Below, piece after piece: positions 1-4,506 of a stretch of DNA of 5,484 nucleotides; the stretch's first letter is position 1, and each line of letters begins with the position of its first letter. The DNA comes from Treponema sp. (lineage in GTDB: Bacteria > Spirochaetota > Spirochaetia > Treponematales > Treponemataceae), in NCBI GenBank assembly GCA_016297405.1, contig JAEDGP010000104.1:1-5484 (forward strand). The letters are read 5' to 3'. A program made the position numbers and the translations under genes. The notes beneath the pieces are model-generated. The model had not been told where the DNA came from and searched no databases. It worked only from the letters and a program-made list of their open reading frames with translations.

Positions 1-2
1 GC

Positions 3-197
3 GAGGGAGTAGCAGAAAACGCGGTGGTTGAGCTTGTCGAAACCACCACATTTAATGTAGCAGTCATTTCGACTATCTCAATGAGCGCTACACTCATTAC
101 TTTTGGGACAGCCCCTTCCAGAAAGCAGCATTTTTTGGAAAATGTAATTCTAAAAAACAGCGAAAATCCTAAGTTCGTCCAAAATATCAGCGAATAA
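3..197 (+). CDS. Possible C-terminal end of an unidentified upstream protein (start outside the window)
   Basis: One frame is open from base 3 for 64 codons to a TAA at 195-197. The last third reads like ordinary coding sequence (HFLENVILKNSENPKFVQ followed by NISE), and the stop lies directly at the start of a terminator-like hairpin, as expected for a real gene end. The first half is translated from hairpin repeat DNA (VVELVETT at about residues 8-15), so a real gene may have gained a tail from an inserted repeat, or the whole frame may be chance read-through of intergenic DNA. The other two + frames stop at 10-12 (TAG) and 29-31 (TGA), so an upstream gene could instead end there. I recognise no domain and assign no function. 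Confidence 0.35.
   Translation, partial: EGVAENAVVELVETTTFNVAVISTISMSATLITFGTAPSRKQHFLENVILKNSENPKFVQNISE
23..47. repeat. Hairpin-forming dispersed repeat, copy 1
   Basis: Arms GGTGGTT (23-29) and AACCACC (41-47) pair perfectly around the 11-base loop GAGCTTGTCGA. The core TTGAGCTTGTCGAAA is of a type I recall as scattered between genes in treponemes and some other bacteria; that is memory, not a search. A degenerate copy in the same orientation lies at 4344-4360, and an inverted, loop-matching copy at 64-84. Confidence 0.6.
64..84. repeat. Hairpin repeat, copy 2 (inverted relative to copy 1)
   Basis: Arms TCATT (64-68) and AATGA (80-84) flank the 11-base loop TCGACTATCTC. The reverse complement of the copy 1 loop is TCGACAAGCTC, so 9 of 11 loop bases match. 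The stem sequence differs from copy 1 but pairing is kept. A competing stem, AATGAG (80-85) with CTCATT (93-98), shares the same bases. The following GGGACAGCCCC (105-115) resembles some insertion-sequence ends, but no transposase is present in the window. Confidence 0.45.
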
Positions 198-229
198 AGT
201 GAAAGTTGGCGTTCAACATTTCACTTTTT
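196..229 (+). terminator. Probable intrinsic terminator before dnaX
   Basis: Left arm AAAGTGAAAGTTG (196-208) pairs with CAAC (214-217) and TTTCACTTT (219-227), leaving one bulged A at 218 and a five-base loop, and the structure runs into five T residues (225-229). It starts inside the stop codon of the partial upstream frame. The stem is AT-rich and therefore weaker than a typical terminator. Because the right arm contains the proposed dnaX -35 box, the AAAGTGAAA/TTTCACTTT symmetry could instead be a repressor site. Confidence 0.55.
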
Positions 230-248
230 ACTATAATTCTGCTATATT
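220..248 (+). promoter_or_regulatory. Probable sigma-70-type promoter of dnaX, predicted leaderless
   Basis: The -35 candidate TTCACT (220-225) is separated by 17 bases from the -10 candidate TATATT (243-248), which carries an extended -10 TGC at 240-242. With standard spacing, transcription would begin at base 255, the A of the dnaX ATG. A second -10-like TATAAT lies at 232-237 but has no good -35; using it would give a leader of about 11 bases. No Shine-Dalgarno sequence is visible in either case. Confidence 0.5.
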
Positions 249-254
249 TTAGAT

Positions 255-2504
255 ATGTACGAAGTAACAGCTACCAGACGACGTCCCCAGGTTTTTGAAG
301 AACTTGCCGGGCAGGAATTCGTTGCGGAAACCCTTTCAAATTCACTTAAAACAAAGCAGATTGCACACGCTTACCTTTTTACAGGTCCACGCGGTTGTGG
401 TAAAACATCCACTGCGCGCATTCTTGCAAAGGCACTGAACTGCCAGGCTTTTAACGAACCTACAGACAAGCCTTGCGGACAATGTCCTTCATGTAAAGCA
501 ATCGCAAACAGCTCAAGTCTTGACGTAATAGAAATAGACGGTGCCTCAAACAATAGCGTAGGAAACGTTCGCCAGATTATCGACGAACTCATGTATCCGC
601 CAAACAGCAGCCGTTACAAGATCTACATAATCGATGAAGTTCATATGCTCACAGGTTCTGCCTTCAACGCATTGCTTAAAACAATCGAAGAACCGCCTCA
701 GCATGTGGTATTCATATTTGCAACTACAGAACTTCAAAAAGTACCTGCCACAATCAAAAGCCGTTGCCAGCAGTATAACTTCAGGCTTGTTGCCGCAGAA
801 CGAGTAAAACAGCTTTTAAGCGAAGCCTGTGCCGAAATGAACATAAAGGCCCAGGACGAAGCCCTTTACTGGATAGCAAAAGAAGCTGGCGGTTCTGTTC
901 GCGACACATACACACTTTTTGACCAGATTGCCGCTTTCAGTAACGGCGAAATCACATACGAAAAAATTCGCGACAAGCTTGGACTTTTGGGCGTGGACCG
1001 CCTTAACGAACTGTTCGAATTCTGCGCCAGTGGAAAACCCCAGCAGGCAATGGATAAGCTAGACGAATTGCTTCTTTCCGGAATTTCCATCGAACAGATC
1101 ATTTCAAACAGCAGCGAATACCTTAGAAGCCTGCTTCTGATCAGAAACGGCGTTACCAAGGAATCACTTTTGGGACAAGATGCACAGCGTTACAGCAGCC
1201 TTGTGCTGAACACCTGGAATACAGTTCAGACAGAACGAGCTCTTTCCATATTCCTGCAGCTTTACAGAGATATGCGATACACGCTTTCTCCAAGATATGA
1301 ACTGGAACTGGCATTCAGCAGACTTTGCTGGCTTTCTCAGTATGTTTCACCTGCCGAAGTAAAGGCTGCCGTTGATCAGGCTCACAATCTTCTTATGCAA
1401 GGCGCAAGCCCTGCACAGACTTCCAGCGCAAACTATGCGCAGACTTCGTCCAGCTCTCCATTATTCCAGGCTGCACCTTCAACAAACGCTCCATCAAATC
1501 CGGCAGCAACTGCACCAGCTGGAACAAGCTTTGATCAAAGCGCTACCACTGCCGCTTCAAACAGCAGTTCAAACGCTTCACCTTCAGTGCAAGAATCAAG
1601 CTATGCAAACATGGTTCCAAGCTATGACACACAAGGCGGCAGAATCTGGAAGCCTGGTTACATGCAGCAACCAGTGGAAAGCGAATCCCCGAATCAGGCA
1701 AGCGAAGCTTCTGGCAGCAGTCCAACAATGCCACTTTTTTCTGCATTGGGACAAGGAGCAGAAGGACAGCAAAACCCTTTTCCTGATGGCGGTGCCCTGC
1801 CGCCTGAACAATCAGAGGCAGAAACACACCTTAGAAACTATTTGAACTCAAACAGTCAGTCTGATGCCACCAGTAGCACAGGACCAACTTATCAGACACA
1901 AACCGATACCTTGGATTTTGGCAATCAAACCACTGACTCTGCGTATTCAGATTCCGAATATTCTGATGCCGAATACTTTGGCGATATGGGCGCTCCAGAA
2001 GATGCGGCTCCACCAGAAAATGATTGGGGCTCACCGTCAGAAATTGAACTTATGCAGCAAGCCGCCGATGAATATGACGAAAGCCAAGATGAGAGAGAAG
2101 GCAACCCCATCGATAAAAGCATGAAAGAGCACGAAAACAACGAAACGCCCTTCACTGCACCAGATGGCAGACAGCTTACATTAGGAAAAATCTACGGTCA
2201 GACAATTGCAGGCTTGATTGCAGAAAACAATTCTATGATTGCTTCTGCCCTCACCATTACTGGTGAATGGAAAGTAAATGGAAACAAGATTTCCACTTTC
2301 ATTACAGAGCAGTTTCAGCATAGCCTGATTATGCAGAACATTCAGATTCTGAACGCACAGCTTTCAAAAATCTGCGGTACGCCAATGGTTTTCGAAGTTG
2401 TCTATAAAGAAATAAATAAGGAAGAATCCACAGTGGAATTGCCTATCCAGGTAAAAATTCTGTGCAATACTTTCAAGGGTACAATCACAGGAGGAAAGAA
2501 ATAA
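255..2504 (+). CDS. dnaX: DNA polymerase III subunit tau (clamp-loader ATPase)
   Basis: This is the ATPase of the clamp loader, which opens the beta clamp and places it on primed DNA; the tau C-terminus usually ties the loader to the polymerase and helicase. Visible motifs in order: Walker A GPRGCGKT (44-51), a four-cysteine zinc site (C63, C74, C77, C80), Walker B IIDEVH (125-130), sensor 1 ATTE (156-159), the SRC arginine finger (R170) and sensor 2 GGSVRD (R216). The collar domain runs to about residue 380. Residues 385-630 are a low-complexity linker, first rich in Ser, Ala, Pro, Gln and Thr, later acidic, followed by a compact C-terminal domain (about 636-749). At 749 residues it is longer than the 643-residue E. 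coli tau, mostly because of the linker. The ATG at 255 is the first start after an in-frame stop at 234-236, and MYEVTATRRRPQ matches the usual N-terminus. No ribosome binding site is visible. It leads the ybaB-recR cluster. Confidence 0.96.
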   Translation: MYEVTATRRRPQVFEELAGQEFVAETLSNSLKTKQIAHAYLFTGPRGCGKTSTARILAKALNCQAFNEPTDKPCGQCPSCKAIANSSSLDVIEIDGASNNSVGNVRQIIDELMYPPNSSRYKIYIIDEVHMLTGSAFNALLKTIEEPPQHVVFIFATTELQKVPATIKSRCQQYNFRLVAAERVKQLLSEACAEMNIKAQDEALYWIAKEAGGSVRDTYTLFDQIAAFSNGEITYEKIRDKLGLLGVDRLNELFEFCASGKPQQAMDKLDELLLSGISIEQIISNSSEYLRSLLLIRNGVTKESLLGQDAQRYSSLVLNTWNTVQTERALSIFLQLYRDMRYTLSPRYELELAFSRLCWLSQYVSPAEVKAAVDQAHNLLMQGASPAQTSSANYAQTSSSSPLFQAAPSTNAPSNPAATAPAGTSFDQSATTAASNSSSNASPSVQESSYANMVPSYDTQGGRIWKPGYMQQPVESESPNQASEASGSSPTMPLFSALGQGAEGQQNPFPDGGALPPEQSEAETHLRNYLNSNSQSDATSSTGPTYQTQTDTLDFGNQTTDSAYSDSEYSDAEYFGDMGAPEDAAPPENDWGSPSEIELMQQAADEYDESQDEREGNPIDKSMKEHENNETPFTAPDGRQLTLGKIYGQTIAGLIAENNSMIASALTITGEWKVNGNKISTFITEQFQHSLIMQNIQILNAQLSKICGTPMVFEVVYKEINKEESTVELPIQVKILCNTFKGTITGGKK
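1944..1973 (+). repeat. Two-copy 15-base tandem repeat in the dnaX linker
   Basis: TATTCAGATTCCGAA (1944-1958) is followed directly by TATTCTGATGCCGAA (1959-1973), 13 of 15 bases the same. It encodes YSDSE-YSDAE in the acidic part of the linker and keeps the frame. This suggests linker growth by short in-frame duplication. Confidence 0.6.
2489..2494 (+). promoter_or_regulatory. Ribosome binding site of ybaB
   Basis: AGGAGG lies nine bases before the ATG at 2504 and inside the last codons of dnaX. It settles the ybaB start: a GTG at 2462 in the same frame would add 14 residues that overlap dnaX and are not typical of the family. Confidence 0.85.
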
Positions 2505-2815
2505 TGAATCCCTTTGAACTTCTAAAAAACACCGCAGCTCTTAAACAGCAGGCTGAACAATTCCAGAAAGAACTGGAGACAATAACTGCAGAAGGCTCTT
2601 CCGGTGGCAGAATGGTTACCGTAACGTTAAACGGAAAATTCGAAATGCTTTCCATTCATCTGGATCCACTTTGTGTAGACAACCGGGATGTAAAAATGCT
2701 TGAAGATTTGATTGTTGCAGCACAGCACGATGCTTCAGCAAAAATTCAGGAGCAACTAAAAGAAAAATCCGCATCCATGCTTGGCGGAATGAATCTTGGC
2801 GGACTGGGGCTTTAA
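2504..2815 (+). CDS. ybaB: YbaB/EbfC family nucleoid-associated DNA-binding protein
   Basis: A 103-residue protein of the YbaB/EbfC family. Members are small dimeric proteins that bind DNA with little sequence specificity and help organise the nucleoid; the Borrelia homologue EbfC is known as a DNA-binding protein. Family features seen here are the N-terminal amphipathic helix (MNPFELLKNTAALKQQAEQF), the central strand region RMVTVTLNGKFEMLSIHLDP (about 36-55), a second helix from about 60 to 90 with DLIVAAQHDASAKIQEQL, and the Gly/Met-rich tail MLGGMNLGGLGL. Length is normal. The start shares base 2504 with the dnaX stop (TAATG), which suggests translational coupling, and a strong AGGAGG precedes it. 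The dnaX-ybaB-recR order is widely conserved. Confidence 0.95.
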   Translation: MNPFELLKNTAALKQQAEQFQKELETITAEGSSGGRMVTVTLNGKFEMLSIHLDPLCVDNRDVKMLEDLIVAAQHDASAKIQEQLKEKSASMLGGMNLGGLGL

Positions 2816-2835
2816 AAGCCTGCAAACGGTCCAAA

Positions 2836-2842
2836 AGAAGGA
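2836..2842 (+). promoter_or_regulatory. Ribosome binding site of recR
   Basis: AGAAGGA ends four bases before the ATG at 2847. It favours that start over an upstream in-frame TTG at 2796, which lies inside ybaB and would add 17 residues not seen in RecR proteins. Confidence 0.65.
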
Positions 2843-2846
2843 ATAC

Positions 2847-3440
2847 ATGGCAAACATCATTGACGAACTTACTGCTTCATTTTCCAGACTTCCGGGAATC
2901 GGCAAAAAAAGTGCAGGCCGAATCGTAAACTTCCTGCTAAAAGCCGATAAATTTTACATAGAAAATTTTTCCCGCCAGCTTTTGGACCTTCAGAAAAAAA
3001 TCAAACCTTGCTCAGTTTGTGGCGCATGGACAGAAACGGACCCATGCCCAATCTGTTCAAATCCTGCAAGGGATGACCAGACAATCTGCGTTGTGGAACA
3101 ACCACAGGATGTGCAGACAATAGAAGCCGCTGGCGGATACACAGGATTGTTCCATGTGCTCGGCGGAGTAATTGATCCACTTGAGGGCATGGGCCCTGAC
3201 CAGCTGAATATTGCTTCGTTATGCAATAGGGTTGCCAGGGGCGGAATCAAGGAAATTATTGTTGCAACAAACCCAACCCATGCAGGCGATGCAACCGCAA
3301 TGTACATTCAGCAAATTCTTCAGCCATACACGCAAACAAAAGTGACTCGCCTGGCTACAGGCATCCCGGTTGGAGGTGATCTTGAATATCTTGACCGCCT
3401 GACCCTGGCTCGAAGCTTTAGAGGACGAAGCGAATTCTAA
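2847..3440 (+). CDS. recR: Recombination mediator protein RecR
   Basis: RecR works with RecO (and RecF) to load RecA onto single-stranded DNA at gaps during recombinational repair in the cytoplasm. The 197-residue length is normal. Domains in order: helix-hairpin-helix with LPGIGKKSAGRI (15-26); a four-cysteine zinc site CSVC...CPIC (C55, C58, C67, C70); a Toprim domain from CVVEQPQDV (about 81-89, E84) through HVLGGVIDPLEGMGPD (103-118) and ATNPTHAGDATAMYI (140-154); and the closing TGIPVGGDLEYLDRLTLARS signature (171-190). One difference from familiar RecR sequences is Ala146, where a glutamate is usual in NPTVEGEAT or NPTVEGDAT. The gene starts 31 bases after ybaB with its own ribosome binding site, so co-transcription with dnaX and ybaB is likely. 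A terminator follows within ten bases of the stop. Confidence 0.96.
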   Translation: MANIIDELTASFSRLPGIGKKSAGRIVNFLLKADKFYIENFSRQLLDLQKKIKPCSVCGAWTETDPCPICSNPARDDQTICVVEQPQDVQTIEAAGGYTGLFHVLGGVIDPLEGMGPDQLNIASLCNRVARGGIKEIIVATNPTHAGDATAMYIQQILQPYTQTKVTRLATGIPVGGDLEYLDRLTLARSFRGRSEF

Positions 3441-3448
3441 AATCCTGC

Positions 3449-3484
3449 AAAAAAAAGCCGCTGACATAAAAATCAACGGCTTTT
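3449..3484. terminator. Bidirectional intrinsic terminator between recR and the tetR-type gene
   Basis: AAAAGCCG (3453-3460) pairs with CGGCTTTT (3477-3484), and TGA (3462-3464) with TCA (3473-3475) can extend the stem inward. Eight A residues on the left (3449-3456) give an eight-T tail when read on the minus strand, against four T residues on the + strand. It sits between two convergent genes and can serve both, with better termination expected for the minus-strand gene. Confidence 0.85.
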
Positions 3485-3508
3485 CAAGGGCAAATCAAAT
3501 CCATAAAA

Positions 3509-4135
3509 TTAAGCAATTGGCTCAAGATCGGCTTCTGACAGCCCGATGCTTTTAGACAATTCAGAAATGCTCATGCTGCGGATCTTAAAAAAAGCCTTAT
3601 CAGCTTCATAAGCTCGCTGCAGCTGGCGCAAACATTCAGCTTCAGAAATATCAGAATCACCAGTATTTACAAGGACTGCCAGTCCAAGCAAAAAAACAAT
3701 GATATTTCTGTGAAATAATTTTGCATCATCTTTGGAAATCCTGCAGTCATCAGCGATATAGCTAAAAAGTTCAGGAAAGTCTCCTTCCAAAAACGGCGAA
3801 TGGTCATGAACAGCAGAAGTCAAATAGCGATATCTAAAAAGATGTTTTTCGTTTCTGGCAATATACAAAAATGACATATACCATGAAAAAGGCGTGGGAT
3901 AATCATTTGACTGAAGAAACTTATTTTTTAAATCCCACCAGAAATCATCAACCTTTTTGCTAAGAGCAACGCGCAAATCTTCCATATTTTCAAATTCACA
4001 ATATATAGGCTGCGTTGAACACCCCAGGTGGGAAGCAATATTTCTGGTATTCAAGCCTGCTTCTCCCTGACTGCGGAGCACTTCAAAAGCTCCGTCAATG
4101 ATGTCTTCCCTAACAATTCTTTTTTTGGCTGGCAT
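3509..4135 (-). CDS. TetR/AcrR family transcriptional regulator
   Basis: A 208-residue protein with the TetR N-terminal helix-turn-helix at about residues 8-58: REDIIDGAFEVLRSQGEAGL, then TRNIASHLGCS, then the recognition helix region TQPIYCEFENMEDL. The C-terminal part (about 65-208) is helical and contains a hydrophobic segment IIVFLLGLAVLVNTG (145-159), as in ligand-binding and dimerisation domains of this family. Family members are usually dimeric repressors released by a small ligand; the ligand here cannot be read from sequence. The ATG at 4135 lies directly before the HTH and has no visible Shine-Dalgarno site, with a promoter so close that the mRNA may be leaderless. The gene has its own promoter and a terminator downstream, and no divergent partner, so targets other than itself are not evident from position. 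Confidence 0.9.
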   Translation of the reverse strand: MPAKKRIVREDIIDGAFEVLRSQGEAGLNTRNIASHLGCSTQPIYCEFENMEDLRVALSKKVDDFWWDLKNKFLQSNDYPTPFSWYMSFLYIARNEKHLFRYRYLTSAVHDHSPFLEGDFPELFSYIADDCRISKDDAKLFHRNIIVFLLGLAVLVNTGDSDISEAECLRQLQRAYEADKAFFKIRSMSISELSKSIGLSEADLEPIA

Positions 4136-4142
4136 AACTATT

Positions 4143-4170
4143 ATTTTATTATGATCTAATTTTTTTTCAA
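4143..4170 (-). promoter_or_regulatory. Probable promoter of the tetR-type gene, predicted leaderless
   Basis: On the minus strand a -35 box TTGAAA (4170-4165) is followed after 16 bases by a -10 box TAAAAT (4148-4143). Only seven bases (AATAGTT) separate the -10 box from the ATG at 4135, so transcription should start at or one base before the start codon. No ribosome binding site fits in this space. Confidence 0.55.
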
Positions 4171-4178
4171 GAAAAAAA
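4161..4178. promoter_or_regulatory. Palindrome over the tetR -35 box, possible operator
   Basis: TTTTTTTC (4161-4168) and GAAAAAAA (4171-4178) form a perfect inverted repeat around AA and cover the -35 box. Autorepression is common in the TetR family, so a self-binding site is plausible here. The low sequence complexity means it could also be chance or simply an A/T-tract upstream element. Confidence 0.3.
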
Positions 4179-4187
4179 CGAAAATAA

Positions 4188-4201
4188 TAAACATCTGTTT
4201 A
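4188..4201. promoter_or_regulatory. Second palindrome upstream of the tetR promoter
   Basis: TAAACA and TGTTTA form a perfect inverted repeat around the two-base centre TC, 17 bases upstream of the -35 box. It could be an operator of the adjacent regulator or of another factor. Position alone does not decide this. Confidence 0.25.
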
Positions 4202-4343
4202 GTTTTTTACCTATGCGTATTCGGAGGGCGGTTTCTCCCATAAAACTCCACATTACAGTCACTGCTGTCCTCGCTTTGCTGCGGAAGGGGTTCTGAAACC
4301 AGGGATTTTCTGCTTCCAAACCACTTATTAATTCGTTTTGAAA
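4202..4343. other. Gene-free, more GC-rich stretch, possibly repeat-derived
   Basis: I see no supported gene here. The stretch around 4213-4300 is richer in G and C than the AT-rich flanks. It holds small hairpins (GGAG 4223-4226 with CTCC 4235-4238; GGTT 4289-4292 with AACC 4297-4300) and a 27-codon open frame (4213-4296) lacking a ribosome binding site. The change in composition and the nearby repeat copy at 4344 suggest a remnant of dispersed intergenic sequence rather than a gene. Confidence 0.35.
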
Positions 4344-4360
4344 TGGTTGAGCCTGTCAAA
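4344..4360. repeat. Degenerate copy of the left-end dispersed repeat
   Basis: TGGTTGAGCCTGTCAAA matches 15 of 17 bases of the copy at 25-41, in the same orientation. The right-hand arm that would close the hairpin is lost here (AGAGC in place of AACCA), so this copy no longer folds like copy 1. Confidence 0.5.
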
Positions 4361-4373
4361 GAGCTATGAGCAT

Positions 4374-4405
4374 AAAAAAAAAGCACCCGAAAGGGTGCTT
4401 TTTTT
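4374..4405 (-). terminator. Strong intrinsic terminator of flaB
   Basis: GCACCC (4383-4388) and GGGTGC (4393-4398) pair around a GAAA loop, and flanking A and T runs extend the stem to about 13 pairs. Read on the minus strand from flaB, the hairpin is followed by nine T residues (4382-4374). It is symmetric enough to work in both directions, but flaB is the only gene that leads into it. It keeps flaB transcription from running into the tetR-type gene. Confidence 0.9.
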
Positions 4406-4408
4406 GCA

Positions 4409-4434
4409 TTTAGGGTTTATTACAAAACCCTAAA
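4409..4434 (-). other. Hairpin in the flaB 3' region
   Basis: TTTAGGGTTT (4409-4418) pairs perfectly with AAACCCTAAA (4425-4434) around a six-base loop. It lies between the flaB stop and the strong terminator and would form in the flaB mRNA. It may be a back-up terminator or a 3'-end stability element. Confidence 0.6.
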
Positions 4435-4442
4435 AACGGCGA

Positions 4443-4475
4443 AGTCAAGGTTTTAAGCGTGAGCGTGCCTTGACT
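4443..4475 (-). other. Second hairpin in the flaB 3' region
   Basis: AGTCAAGG (4443-4450) pairs with CCTTGACT (4468-4475) around a 17-base loop containing the direct repeat GCGTGAGCGTG. On the minus strand the stem is followed after a few bases by five T residues (4435-4431), so it has some terminator character of its own. It begins about 30 bases after the flaB stop codon. Confidence 0.55.
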
Positions 4476-4506
4476 CGACGTATTTCACTTACATTATGCT
4501 CTATGA

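Noticed and set aside
99..116. Possible insertion-sequence end (TTTTGGGACAGCCCC)
   Set aside because: It resembles ends I have seen in memory, but there is no partner inverted repeat, target duplication or transposase in the window, so I do not call a mobile element.
1372..1845. A 157-codon open frame overlapping dnaX in the +1 frame
   Set aside because: It lies wholly within the low-complexity linker, gives a Gln/Leu/His-rich product expected from reading Ala/Ser/Gln codons out of frame, and has no ribosome binding site or recognisable domain.
2462..2503. Upstream GTG start for ybaB adding 14 residues
   Set aside because: The added residues overlap the end of dnaX, and the AGGAGG at 2489-2494 is correctly spaced for the ATG at 2504, which gives the normal family N-terminus.
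2796..2846. Upstream TTG start for recR adding 17 residues
   Set aside because: It lies inside ybaB and is not typical of RecR; the ATG at 2847 has a nearby purine-rich site and the usual N-terminus.
4213..4296. A 27-codon open frame in the gap between flaB and the tetR-type gene
   Set aside because: No ribosome binding site, many codons rare in the neighbouring genes (AGG, CGG), no known family; more likely part of repeat-derived sequence.
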